Shown here: piece by piece, positions 8,066-17,200 of the stretch
Layout of the letters: each line of letters begins with the position of its first letter
Numbering within the stretch: position 1 is the first letter of the stretch
Assembly (NCBI RefSeq): GCF_011516645.4
Contig: NZ_CP088285.1
Coordinates: forward strand, 4,978,501-5,042,500
DNA: 64,000 bases
Source: Bradyrhizobium septentrionale
GTDB lineage: Bacteria; Pseudomonadota; Alphaproteobacteria; Rhizobiales; Xanthobacteraceae
Direction of reading: 5' to 3'
Made by a program: the position numbers and the translations under genes
The notes under the pieces: generated by a model
Told to the model about the DNA's origin: nothing
The model's database searches: none
The model's input: the letters and a program-made list of their open reading frames with translations, nothing else

Positions 8066-9124
8066 GTGAGTGAGCAGCAGAGCGAGCCGGTCAGCGGTCA
8101 AACCGGCGCCGAAACGGCGGCGAAGAGCGAGCCCGTGATGGCCGCGGCCGAGGCTACCCGGCTGGCGCCCGACCAGGAAGAGACGTCGCCGAAGGCGGAC
8201 GCGCCCAGGATGGACGCGCCCAAGGTTGAATTCCCGAAGGTTGAGCCGCCCAAGGTCGAGCCGAGGGTTGATGCCATGGTTGAGCCCAAGATCGACCCCA
8301 AGGTCGAGCCAAAGATCGAGCCGACCAACATGGACGAGCCCAAGGTCGAGGCCGGCAAGCGTGAGGAGCCGCGTTTTCCGGGCAAGCTGATGATCATGGC
8401 GCCCGGTGACCGCACCTGGGACCATGAGGCGACCGCCTCCAAGCCGGGCGCCGAGCAGGCAGCCAAACCGGCCGGCACGCGCCGGATCGGGGCGATGGCC
8501 GCGGTGATTGCGCTGGCGATCGTGGCAGGTGCCATCGGCGGCGCGCTCGCGACCGCAGGCCTCGGCCATCTGGCCAGTCCCGCCATTGCCTCCGCCCAGG
8601 ACACGGCTGCCAAGGACGCCGCCGCGAAGGAAACGGCTGACGCCTCGCTCGCCCGGCTCGAATCCGAAATCGCCGCGCTGAAGGCCAGCGTCGAGCAGAC
8701 CGCCAAGGCCGGCCAGGCCCAGTTCAGCAAGGCCAGCGACCGGATCGAGAAGGTCGAGAAAGCCCTGGCCGAGCCGAACGCCAGGCTCGCCAAGCTCAGC
8801 GAGACCGTCGACAAGCTGCGCGCCACGCCGCAGACGACCGTCGCCGCTGCGACGCCCGTCCGCGAGGTCACCGGCTCGGTCCCGCCGGCGACTGCCGCGG
8901 CTGCGCCGGCTGCCCCCAAGCCCGAGGTCGGCCGCATGCCGGTGGTCGACGGCTGGTCACTGCGCGACGTAGGCAATGGCGGCGCGCTGATCGAGGGCCG
9001 CGGCGGCATCTACGAGGTGTATGCCGGCGATCCCGTCCCCGGCCTCGGCCGCGTCGACGCCATCCGCAAGCAGGACGGCCGTTGGGTGGTCGTCACCAGC
9101 AAGGGCCTGATCGTTTCGCGCTAG
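8066..9124 (+). CDS. Membrane protein with Pro-Lys-Val-Glu repeat linker and coiled coil
   Basis: About 352 residues. After a polar N-terminus comes a run of PKVE/PKIE-type repeats at roughly residues 50-95, then one transmembrane segment at about 143-165 (AAVIALAIVAGAIGGALATA), an Ala/Glu/Lys-rich coiled coil at about 190-255, a Pro/Ala linker, and a compact C-terminal domain (VVDGWSLRDVGNGGALIEGR to the end). GTG at 8066 is preferred over TTG at 8060 because GGAG lies 9 nt before it. The layout suggests a cytoplasmic N-terminus and a periplasmic C-terminal domain. I do not recognise a named function; the type is common in Bradyrhizobium. Confidence 0.85.
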   Translation: MSEQQSEPVSGQTGAETAAKSEPVMAAAEATRLAPDQEETSPKADAPRMDAPKVEFPKVEPPKVEPRVDAMVEPKIDPKVEPKIEPTNMDEPKVEAGKREEPRFPGKLMIMAPGDRTWDHEATASKPGAEQAAKPAGTRRIGAMAAVIALAIVAGAIGGALATAGLGHLASPAIASAQDTAAKDAAAKETADASLARLESEIAALKASVEQTAKAGQAQFSKASDRIEKVEKALAEPNARLAKLSETVDKLRATPQTTVAAATPVREVTGSVPPATAAAAPAAPKPEVGRMPVVDGWSLRDVGNGGALIEGRGGIYEVYAGDPVPGLGRVDAIRKQDGRWVVVTSKGLIVSR

Positions 9125-9161
9125 AGCTTCGGTTCTGATTGAAGCAGAACCGAAGCTCTAG
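9121..9161. repeat. Perfect 17-bp hairpin overlapping a stop codon
   Basis: CTAGAGCTTCGGTTCTG at 9121-9137 is matched exactly by CAGAACCGAAGCTCTAG at 9145-9161 with a 7-base loop. The TAG stop of the preceding gene lies inside the left arm. No T-run follows, so it is more likely a palindromic repeat or mRNA-stabilising hairpin than a classical terminator. Confidence 0.85.
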
Positions 9162-9172
9162 TTTGTTGTTCG

Positions 9173-9220
9173 GACGCGTTTTCTTCACGCGAACCGGCGT
9201 CCACTTCGCTCGAAAACGCT
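9173..9220. repeat. Intergenic palindrome, family B (GCGTTTTC/GAAAACGC)
   Basis: The block GACGCGTTTTCTTCACGCGAA is followed by CCGGCGTCCACTTCGCTCG and AAAACGCT, forming an inverted repeat. Further copies are at 11125-11196, 17907-17953, 44645-44696 and 46635-46682, with a decayed one near 51836-51892. All are non-coding. Confidence 0.8.
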
Positions 9221-9245
9221 ATCTTCGCCGAAACACGACAACACC

Positions 9246-9279
9246 AAGGCGCTTCACCGCGATGTGAAGCGCCTTTTTT
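9246..9279 (+). terminator. Rho-independent terminator
   Basis: A 12-bp perfect stem (AAGGCGCTTCAC / GTGAAGCGCCTT) with a 6-base loop is followed directly by a T-run. It would end transcription of the membrane-protein gene at 8066-9124 before the next gene, which starts at 9316. Confidence 0.9.
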
Positions 9280-9315
9280 CTTGAATAGGGTTTGCCGCGC
9301 GGTGTTAGTGGGGGC

Positions 9316-10863
9316 ATGAGCCGCGCGCTGAAATGCTTTCTGCTGATGTCCGTTCTGCTCTGCGGAGCCGTGCCTGCACGCGCCGCCGAGGATCGCGCGC
9401 TCGAGCGCGGTGCGGCGATCATTGATCCCGCCATCCTGCGCGAGCTCGATCACGGCCGTTTCAGTCTCGGCCGGATGCTTGCGCCGGAGCGTTCCGCCGA
9501 CACGCTGCTGTCCAACCGCGATCTGTTTGCGCTGCCCTCGATGGTGCCGGTGCGCGAGGCGCTCGATCGTGAGTTCGATCGCTATGTCGCAAAGCATCAA
9601 GCCAGCCTGCCGAACGAGAGCATCGGTGTCGGCGACGGCTTTGCCTTTCAGCTGTTCGACCGCGCGCTGTTTCAATCCCCCGACGTTCGCTTCGTGCTGG
9701 CCGGCATCGTCAACCGCATGGACCGCGCCTATGTGGCGCCGAAAAGCTGCGGCGAGATCCGGCTGATCTATCGGCTGACGCGGACCGATGTGCCGCTGAT
9801 CGGCGAGATCGCGGTCTCGCAGCGGCTGCCGATGACGCTGAACCTGGTGCTGAAGGCGAAGGGCGACGGCAACGATGCCTCGCTCACCTGCCGCGAGATC
9901 GCGCGGCGCTGGCTCGCGACCGGCGGTGCGCCGCCGACGTTGGAGAAACTGTTCGGCAAGGACGGCCCGCTCGACCTGATCGGCGCCGGGAATATCGATC
10001 GCATCGAAACCAATCTGCAGATCGCACACGCGCCGAAATCCGCCGTGCGCGACTTCCGCACCGACTATCTCCTGAAAGTGTTCGACTATGACGGCGCGGC
10101 GAAGCGCTTCACCGAAGCGCCGCTGGAGAACCAGATCGATCGCGATCGCATTCTGGCCGACGAGGCGCTGCGGCGCGACTTCAAGGCGTGGCTGCTCGAT
10201 CCCGGGCATTTTGCCGAGCTCGACCGCGGCACCCTGCTGATCCCCGATCGCTTCCTCGCAAGCTCGGCGGTGGCGCCGACCCCGATCGGTTTCGATGTCA
10301 GCGATCTGCAGCCCGAATTCGGCATGGTGCAGGGCGAGGGGACCGCCGGCCATGCGCTGTTCTCGGACGGCGATGTCGTCGGCGCCTTGCAGAAGGCCGC
10401 GGCTGACGGAACGAAGCTGCAGAACATTCAGTCGCTGGCCGGCTTCGAGCGCCGCCTCAACGACGTCACCTGCGCCGGCTGCCACCAGACCCGCGGCATT
10501 GGCGGCTTCCATGTCCCCGGCGTCGACTGGATGGCGGCGAAGCCGTCGAACTCCACCGTGGTGCCGGCCTCGCCGCATTTCTTCGGCGACCAGGTCCGTC
10601 GCCGCGATATCCTCACGAGCTTCCGCGATGGCAAGGCGCCGGACTTTTCGCGCGGCTTCTCCAACCGGCCGCAACTGCGCGGCGGCACTGAGTTGGCCGG
10701 CACCGAGTACAGCGACGGCTGGGGCGCGCATTGCTATCTGCCGGGCACGAGGCCGGCCGAGACCGACCGCAGCTTCCGTGGTTGGACCTGTGCCGAGGGC
10801 CTCGCCTGCCAGATTGCCGGCAAGACCTCGCGCATGGGGATGTGCTTCGTGAAGGGGCGGTAG
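9316..10863 (+). CDS. Secreted protein with one CxxCH heme motif
   Basis: A 515-residue protein with a signal peptide (ALKCFLLMSVLLCGAVPARA) and a long globular region. A single c-type heme-binding motif CAGCH lies at residues 386-390, followed by the Gly-rich QTRGIGGFHVPG. The C-terminal part carries several cysteines (AHCYLPG, WTCAEGLACQ, MGMCFVKGR) that could form disulfides in the periplasm. ATG at 9316 is chosen over the open frame upstream because the signal peptide starts there. It lies just after a terminator, so it has its own promoter. The family is not recognised; a periplasmic mono-heme oxidoreductase is possible. Confidence 0.85.
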   Translation: MSRALKCFLLMSVLLCGAVPARAAEDRALERGAAIIDPAILRELDHGRFSLGRMLAPERSADTLLSNRDLFALPSMVPVREALDREFDRYVAKHQASLPNESIGVGDGFAFQLFDRALFQSPDVRFVLAGIVNRMDRAYVAPKSCGEIRLIYRLTRTDVPLIGEIAVSQRLPMTLNLVLKAKGDGNDASLTCREIARRWLATGGAPPTLEKLFGKDGPLDLIGAGNIDRIETNLQIAHAPKSAVRDFRTDYLLKVFDYDGAAKRFTEAPLENQIDRDRILADEALRRDFKAWLLDPGHFAELDRGTLLIPDRFLASSAVAPTPIGFDVSDLQPEFGMVQGEGTAGHALFSDGDVVGALQKAAADGTKLQNIQSLAGFERRLNDVTCAGCHQTRGIGGFHVPGVDWMAAKPSNSTVVPASPHFFGDQVRRRDILTSFRDGKAPDFSRGFSNRPQLRGGTELAGTEYSDGWGAHCYLPGTRPAETDRSFRGWTCAEGLACQIAGKTSRMGMCFVKGR

Positions 10864-10961
10864 CGATCTCGGGAACCGATGCGCCCAGGCGTCATTATTT
10901 GATGCTACATTGCGGTTCGCGACCACGACCCGAACAGCCCAGCCTTGACGGAGACCGGCCG

Positions 10962-11126
10962 ATGAATGCTCCCGAGCAGGACAAGCAGCGCAACCGCGAG
11001 ATCGCGGCCAACGAGGCCGAGCGTCAGGCGGTCAGCGCCGTCCGCGTCAGCAGCTGGGCGATCGGGCTCGCGGTCATCATCGGCATCATCGTCGTGGCCA
11101 TCGTCTGGGCCTGGATGACGAGATAG
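10962..11126 (+). CDS. Small single-pass membrane protein
   Basis: A 54-residue protein. The first 30 residues are charged (MNAPEQDKQRNREIAANEAE) and the last 24 form one transmembrane helix (WAIGLAVIIGIIVVAIVWAW) ending MTR. It is separated by about 100 bp from the heme-motif gene. Codon use and the clear membrane segment support a real gene; the function is unknown. Confidence 0.7.
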   Translation: MNAPEQDKQRNREIAANEAERQAVSAVRVSSWAIGLAVIIGIIVVAIVWAWMTR

Positions 11127-11196
11127 CGTTTTCAAGCGAAGCCTGCCCCGCACGTGATGCGGGGTGGGCACCGGTTCGCGTGAAGAAAACGCGTCA
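11125..11196. repeat. Intergenic palindrome, family B, with inner palindrome
   Basis: It has the outer ends AGCGTTTTCAAGCGAA and CGCGTGAAGAAAACGCGTC. Inside is an extra inverted pair, GCCCCGCACGTGATGCGGGG, not present in the other copies. It starts right at the stop of the small membrane protein. Confidence 0.75.
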
Positions 11197-11207
11197 AAAG
11201 AGAGTCT

Positions 11208-11852
11208 TTAGGCGTAGTGCTTGAGGCGCGGGCCGGGCAGCAAATCATAGGCCGATTTCCAGCCGGGCAGCGCAGCGATGCGGCCGAGCCACGCGCTGAT
11301 ATTGGGATGGCTGGCCGCAAAATCGTAGCCGGTCTCGTCAGCAGGATAGTGCAGATAGGCCATCATCGACATGTCAGACACCGTCGGCCGCGCTCCGATC
11401 ATGAAGGCGTTGTTGCCGACATGCTGGTCGAGGATGCCGAGGAAGTCGTCGAGCCGCGTGCGAAAATGCTTCAGCACCTTCGGGTCGGTTGACGGCGTGA
11501 AGGTGCGCATGAAGCGATAGGTCGCCATGTAGCCGGAGAGTTTCTGGTTGTCCCAGAACAGCCAGCGCAGCAGCTCGAATTTCTCCGCTGGCGTTTCGCC
11601 GCCGAATTTTCCGTATTGCTCGGCAAGCTGCAGCAGGATTGGTGCGGTCTGGGTACGGCGTTCGCCGTCGACCTCGAGCACCGGGATCTCGCCCATCGCG
11701 TTGACATCAGCGCGCCATTCCGCGGTCCGCGTGACGCCGCCGCCGAAATCGGTCCACACCGGCTCGAACGTCGCGCCACACAGCGTCAGCATCAGCGCGA
11801 GCTTGTAGCTGTTGCCGGATTCCGGGAAGTAATGCAGGCGATAGCGGGGCAT
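11208..11852 (-). CDS. Glutathione S-transferase family protein
   Basis: A 214-residue GST. The N-terminal thioredoxin-like domain has YFPESGNSYKLALMLTL and the conserved cis-proline region EIPVLEVDGE, then TQTAPILLQLAEQYG. The C-terminal helical domain carries the N-capping motif GARPTVSDMSMMAYL. It is transcribed away from a TetR-type regulator whose start is 105 bp away, with a 20-bp inverted repeat between them, so it is probably controlled by that protein. The likely role is conjugation or isomerisation of an electrophile; the substrate is unknown. Confidence 0.92.
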   Translation of the reverse strand: MPRYRLHYFPESGNSYKLALMLTLCGATFEPVWTDFGGGVTRTAEWRADVNAMGEIPVLEVDGERRTQTAPILLQLAEQYGKFGGETPAEKFELLRWLFWDNQKLSGYMATYRFMRTFTPSTDPKVLKHFRTRLDDFLGILDQHVGNNAFMIGARPTVSDMSMMAYLHYPADETGYDFAASHPNISAWLGRIAALPGWKSAYDLLPGPRLKHYA

Positions 11853-11906
11853 CGTCGGGTTCCTGAGATGCTTGTCGATTTACTCGACGATACGTATACT
11901 TCGCAA

Positions 11907-11926
11907 AACGGAACATTTGTTCTGTT
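11907..11926. promoter_or_regulatory. Candidate operator between GST and TetR genes
   Basis: AACGGAACATTTGTTCTGTT is an inverted repeat in which 8 of 10 base pairs match; its core GAACA-TT-TGTTC is perfect. A second short palindrome, ATACGTAT, is at 11890-11897. Both lie in the 105-bp divergent intergenic region, where a TetR dimer would bind. Confidence 0.6.
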
Positions 11927-11957
11927 CATTCTGCATGGCTGGCCTGAGCGGCAATCG

Positions 11958-12551
11958 ATGAAGCGAACTGAACCTGAGAGCGGCAACCGCGAACGCCCCG
12001 TGATGGAGGCGACGCTTCGGATCATCGGGCGCAAGGGCCTCGACGGCGTGACCCATCGGGCGGTGGCGGCGGAGGCCGGCCTGTCGCTCGGCGCGATCAC
12101 CCATCACTTCAAGACGCGAGACGCGCTGGTCGACGGCGCCCTTCGCCTCGCCCTGGCCCGCGAGACCGGCCGGCTGCAGGCGCTGGCGCTCAGCCTGCAA
12201 GGCAAGGCGTTCGATGTCGAGGCATGGCTCGAATCCCTGGTGGGCTGGTACGATCAGGAGCTGAAGACGCGGGGCGAAATCCACATCGCCTGCTACGAGG
12301 CGTTCCTCGCGGCTGCGCGCAGCGAGCGCTACCGGGCCGTGGTCGGAGAGTGGTTCGAGACCTGGCGGCAAAGCGCGGAGCTCGCCTTGCGCGCGGGGGG
12401 TTCCGCGGAGCCGCGCCGCCATGCGGAATTGTTCGTGTCCGCGTTGATCGGAATGCTGCTGCAGCAGCTCGCAACCCCCCGCCGCGGATTTCGGCGAGAG
12501 ATGGCAGCGAGCCTGCTGACGCTGATCAAGAGCCTGATCGCGAAGAAGTAG
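11958..12551 (+). CDS. TetR family transcriptional regulator
   Basis: A 197-residue TetR-family protein. The N-terminal helix-turn-helix reads GVTHRAVAAEAGLSLGAITH, followed by HFKTRDALVDGAL. The C-terminal ligand domain resembles the TetR_C group with LFVSALIGMLLQQ. ATG at 11958 gives a normal-length protein; the open frame upstream runs through the operator and the GST promoter and is discarded. It is divergent from the GST gene and probably represses it and itself through the 11907-11926 palindrome (inference). Confidence 0.92.
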   Translation: MKRTEPESGNRERPVMEATLRIIGRKGLDGVTHRAVAAEAGLSLGAITHHFKTRDALVDGALRLALARETGRLQALALSLQGKAFDVEAWLESLVGWYDQELKTRGEIHIACYEAFLAAARSERYRAVVGEWFETWRQSAELALRAGGSAEPRRHAELFVSALIGMLLQQLATPRRGFRREMAASLLTLIKSLIAKK

Positions 12552-12587
12552 CGGGGGACGTACGCGCCCGCAGCTCGCGCGAGTTTA

Positions 12588-12769
12588 CCTCGCCCCGCTT
12601 GCGGGGAGAGGCACAGGCCGCCCCTGGCGGCCGTCAAAAAACGCCGAAGCGCTGCTTCGGCTATGTCGCGTCAGCGACCCGGGTGAGGGGGTACAGGTCT
12701 CACGAACGCCAACGCTCGTGGAGAAAGCCCCTCACCCCGACCCTCTCCCCGCAAGAGCGGGGCGAGGGA
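12588..12769. repeat. Intergenic palindromic repeat, family D (copy 1)
   Basis: The block starts CTCGCCCCGCTTGCGGGGAG and ends CCCGCAAGAGCGGGGCGAGG, with inner inverted segments such as CGAAGCGCTGCTTCG and GTGAGGGG...CCCCTCAC. Related copies are at 27152-27300 and 42181-42293. It separates two convergent genes. Confidence 0.8.
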
Positions 12770-12790
12770 GGACGGGTCGTGTCAGCCGGC

Positions 12791-13996
12791 CTACGCCACC
12801 GCGCCGGAGGCGCGCAGCTTCTGGATCGTGGCCTCGTCGTAGCCGGCCTGGCGCAGGATCTCGTCGGAGTGCTCGCCGACCTCGGGCGGCTTGCGCGGTT
12901 GGACCTTCTTGGCACCGTCGATGAAGATCGGGGTGTTGACGGTCAGCATGGTGTCGTTCTCGAAGCGCACCAGCACCTCGTTCTCGATCATCTGCTTGTC
13001 GTTCGGAATGTCGTCGAGGATGCCGACGACGCCGAACACCAGACCATTGCCGTCGAGGATCTTGCGCCATTCGGCGAGATCCTTGCCGGCGAACACCTCG
13101 TCGAAAATCCTGATCAATTCGACCGAGCGCGCGTGGCGATCCGGCTTGGTGGCGAAGCGCGGATCGGAGACGAGGTCCTCGCGGTCCATGCAGCGCGCCA
13201 GCGTCGGCCATTGCCGGTCTTCGTTGAGCAGCGACAGGATCAGCCAGCGCCCGTCCTTGCATTTGTAGTGATTGGTGACGGCGTTCAGCGCCTCTTCGCG
13301 CGGCTTGCGCTTCTTGAACTTGGCGCCGGCGAGCTTGGCCTGCGCCAGCACGCCGTTGGCCCAGACGCCGTTGGCCATCAGATTGGTCGCGACATGCGAG
13401 CCCTTGCCGGTCTTCTCGCGCTGGAACAGCGCGGTGACGATCGCGCCATAGAACGCCATCGCGCAGGGGTGGTCGCCCATGCCGGCGACCGAACGCGCCG
13501 GCGTGGTGTCCTCGTCGGCGCGCACCAGGTCCATCAGGCCGGAGCGGGCCCAATAGGCGTTCGAATCGAAGCCGGGCTTGTTGGCCTCATCGCCCTTTTC
13601 GCCATAGCCGGTGAACGAGGCGTAGATCAGCCGGTCGTTGAGATGGGCGAGATGATCGTGGGTGATGCCGAGCTTCTGGCGCACCTGCGGCGGCATGTTG
13701 GTGATGAACACGTCGGCCTCGGCGACGAGCTTGTAGAGCACCTCGCGCGCCTCGGGCTTCGTGAGGTCGAGCGCCAGGCTCTTCTTGTTGCGGGCCTCCA
13801 GCATCCAGGCGAAATTGTGCTCGCTTGAGGGATAGCCGGGCAGGTTGGGCAGATTGCGGTAGGGGTCGCCGGCACCCGGCGGCTCGATCTTGATGACGTC
13901 GGCGCCGAAGTCGGACAGCACGGTGGCGGCCGCGGGCGCCGCGATGAAGCTCGCGCAGTCCAGGACCTTGAGCCCGTCAAAAATGCCTTTTTCCAT
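12791..13996 (-). CDS. CaiB/BaiF CoA-transferase family protein
   Basis: A 401-residue class III CoA transferase, which moves CoA from an acyl-CoA donor to an organic acid. Visible are the N-terminal LDCASFIAAPAAATVLSDFG, ADVIKIEPPGAGDPYR, the ARNKKSLALDLTKPE region, and SVAGMGDHPCAMAFYGA. In this family an aspartate near the last block is the nucleophile; here the motif is GMGDHP. ATG at 13996 is chosen because the upstream extension is encoded by the repeat near 14120. It stands alone, and its substrate is unknown. Confidence 0.88.
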   Translation of the reverse strand: MEKGIFDGLKVLDCASFIAAPAAATVLSDFGADVIKIEPPGAGDPYRNLPNLPGYPSSEHNFAWMLEARNKKSLALDLTKPEAREVLYKLVAEADVFITNMPPQVRQKLGITHDHLAHLNDRLIYASFTGYGEKGDEANKPGFDSNAYWARSGLMDLVRADEDTTPARSVAGMGDHPCAMAFYGAIVTALFQREKTGKGSHVATNLMANGVWANGVLAQAKLAGAKFKKRKPREEALNAVTNHYKCKDGRWLILSLLNEDRQWPTLARCMDREDLVSDPRFATKPDRHARSVELIRIFDEVFAGKDLAEWRKILDGNGLVFGVVGILDDIPNDKQMIENEVLVRFENDTMLTVNTPIFIDGAKKVQPRKPPEVGEHSDEILRQAGYDEATIQKLRASGAVA

Positions 13997-14119
13997 CGTG
14001 CCGTCGCTCCCGTGGCGCTTGTTGGTGTTTTTCCGGTAGCTGGAATTATCGCAGGCGATGATCCCGATCGGACCGCCATTTGACCCATCTCGGGGGCACG
14101 ATGCAACGGCTTGTTGGGC

Positions 14120-14234
14120 CGTCATTGCGAGTGGAGCGAAGCAATCCATACCTCAGCTCGGGGACAGATGGATTGCTTCGTCGCTTCAGCGCAAAATTGC
14201 TTTGCAATTTTGTCGCGAGCTCCTCGCAATGACG
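14120..14234. repeat. Intergenic palindromic repeat, family A variant (copy 3)
   Basis: The ends CGTCATTGCGAG and CTCGCAATGACGG are inverted, with the inner GAAGCAATCCAT / ATGGATTGCTTC. This is the GCGAG version of the CGTCATTC family. It lies between a CoA transferase and putA. A half copy is at about 35723-35775. Confidence 0.8.
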
Positions 14235-14241
14235 GTGTCCG

Positions 14242-17200
14242 CTACTCCACCCCCGCCATCAGCGCCGCGTTACCGCCCGCGGCGGCGGTGTTGATCGTCA
14301 CGGTCTGCTCGGTGGCGAAGCGCGTGAGGTAATGCGGGCCGCCGGCCTTGGGGCCGGTGCCGGAGAGGCCGCTGCCGCCGAACGGCTGCACGCCGACGAC
14401 CGCGCCGATCATGTTGCGGTTGACATAGATGTTGCCGACCTGGAGACGGTCGATCACGTGCTCGATCGTGTCGTCGATGCGCGAATGGATGCCGAGCGTC
14501 AGCCCAAATCCAGTTGTCTCGATCGCGGCCAGCACGTCGCCGAGCCGCTCGGCGCGATAGCGCACGACGTGCAGGATGGGACCGAACACCTCCTCACGCA
14601 GCTGGCTTGCCGCCGACAGTTCGAAGATGTGCGGCGCGACGAAATTGCCGGCCGGCGCCTCGCCGACGAGATGCACTCGCGCTTCCTGCTTCATCCGTGC
14701 GATATGCGCATCGAGCCGCTGCTTGGCCTCGGCATCGATCACCGGTCCGATATGCGTCGACGGATCGGAGGGATCGCCGATCTTCAACTCGCGTGCGGCA
14801 CCGGCGATCATCTCGATCATGCGGTCGGCGACGTCGTCCTGCACGAACAACAGCCGCAGCGCCGAGCAGCGCTGGCCGGCGGAACGGAACGCCGAGGTCA
14901 CGATATCGTCGGCGACCTGTTCCGGCAGCGCGGTGGCGTCGACGATCATGGCATTGATGCCGCCGGTCTCCGCGATCAGTGGCACGATCGGGCCGTCCTT
15001 GGCGGCGAGTGTCCGGTTGATCGACCGCGCCACCTCCGTCGAGCCGGTGAAAACGACGCCGGCGATCGCGGGATGCGCGACCAGCGCGGCGCCGACCGCG
15101 CCGTCGCCCTGGACGATATGCAACGCCGATCTGGGTACGCCCGATTGATGCAGCAGCGCGACCGCTTCGGTCGCGATGCGCGGCGTCTGCTCGGCCGGTT
15201 TTGCGATCACCGCATTGCCCGCCATCAGCGCTGCCGTCACCTGGCCGAGGAAGATCGCGAGCGGGAAATTCCAGGGCGAGATCGCGACGAACGCGCCGCG
15301 GCCGCGCAATGCGAGTGCGTTGCTCTCGCCGGTCGGTCCCGGCATCGCCTCCGGCTCGCCGAACAGCTTTTGCCCCTGCGCCGCATAATAGCGGCAGAAG
15401 TCGATCGCCTCGCGCACCTCGGAGAGCGCGTCGTCGAGCGTCTTGCCGCCCTCGCTCTGCAGCAGGGCAAGGAAGTGGGCGCGGCGCTGCTCGAGCAGAT
15501 CTGCGGCCTTGTTGAGGATCGCCGCACGTCTTGTAGCCGGCGTGCCGTTCCAGGGCTTGAAGCCGTGCCGCGCAGCGGCGACGGCGGCATTTGCCTGCTC
15601 GGTCGTCGACGTCGCGACGACGTTGGGCGCAGCCTTGCGCTCGGCCGCAATCGCCGAGGTCAGCGCGTGGAGTGCCGTGCGTTCGCCGAATTCGATGCCG
15701 TGCGAATTCTCGCGCTGCGGCCGATAGAGATCGGCCGGCAGCGGAATCCCGGAATGGGCGGCATTGTTGTCGCTACCTACGATCTCCGCCGGGCGGCGCA
15801 ACAGGTCGACGATGGAGACGCGATTGTCCGCCGCCAGTGCCACGAACGACGAGTTGGCGCCGTTCTCGAGCAGCCGTCGCACCAGATAGGCGAGCAGGTC
15901 GCGGTGGCTGCCGACCGGCGCATAGGTGCGGTGGGCGATCTCCGGCCTGTCCTCGCCGAGCTGGGCGTAGAGCGCTTCGCCCATGCCGTGCAGCCGCTGG
16001 AATTCGAAGCTCGTGGGATCGTCGGCGAGTTCGAGGATGGTCGCGACCGTCAAAGCGTTGTGGGTGGCGAATTGTGGAAACAGCCGCGGCCGCAATGCCA
16101 ATAGCTTGCGCGCGCAGGCGACGTAGTTGAGGTCGGTCATCGCCTTGCGGGTGAACACCGGATAGCCGTCGAGCCCGCGCTCCTGCGCGCGCTTGATCTC
16201 GGTGTCCCAATAGGCGCCCTTGACCAGCCGCACCATCATCCTGCGGTCGAGGCCGCGCGCGAGCGCATCGATATAGTCGATCACCTCGGCGGCGCGCTTC
16301 TGATAGGCCTGGATCGCGAGCCCAAAGCCGCTCCAGCCGGCGAGCGACGGGTCGGCGAGCGCAGCTGACATCACATCGAGCGACAGCTCCAGCCGGTCGG
16401 CTTCCTCGGCATCGACGGTGAAGTTGAGATCGAATGCCTTGGCGCGCCGCGCCAGATCGATCAGCAGCGGCACCAGCTCGGTCATGACCCGCGCCCGGCT
16501 GACCGCCTCGAAGCGCGGATGCAGCGCGGACAGTTTTACGGAGATGCCGGGCCGGTCGGGCAAAGCCTGATCGCCGGCGGCCTTGCCAATCGCCTCGATG
16601 GCGCGGGCGTAGGATTCGAAATAGCGCTGGGCGTCGTCGGCGGTGCGCGCGCCTTCGCCCAGCATGTCGAAGGAATAGCGCGAGCCGCGCGCGGTGTGCG
16701 ATTGCGCGCGCGCCAGCGCCGCCTCGATGGTCTCGCCGAGCACGAAATGGCTGCCCATCAGCCGCATCGCCTGCCGCGTCGCGGCGCGCACCGCCGGCGC
16801 GCCGAGCCGTTTCGTCAGCCGCCCGATCGTGCCCTGCGGCGTCTCGCCGGGCTGGATCACGCGCGCCGACATGCCGAGCGCCCAGGCCGAGGCGTTGACC
16901 AGGAACGCGCTCGATCTGGTTTCGTGATTGACGAAGTCGCCCTGGCCGAGCCTGTCCTCGATGAACTGGTCGGCGGTGCGCGCGTCCGGCACCCGCAGCA
17001 GCGCCTCCGCCAGCACCATCAGCGCCAGCCCCTCCTTGGTCGACAGCGCGAACTCCCGCAGCATGTCCTCGACCCCGCCAAGCGGATCGTCGTTCGCCCT
17101 GATCGCCTCGATCAGCCGCGTCGCGGTGCGGTCGATCCGTACCTCCGCCTCCGCGCCTGACGTCGCGTCCTGACGCAGGCGGCCGGCGATGGCGGCGTCG

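Noticed and set aside
9121..9161. Long hairpin taken as terminator
   Set aside because: No T-run follows; the true terminator with T-run is at 9246-9279.
9121..10926. 601-residue open frame antisense to the heme-motif gene
   Set aside because: It is Arg/Ala/His-rich without motifs and lies exactly opposite a gene with a signal peptide and CxxCH; high GC produces such frames.
14332..16104. 590-residue frame opposite putA
   Set aside because: No recognisable domain; putA is certain on the other strand.
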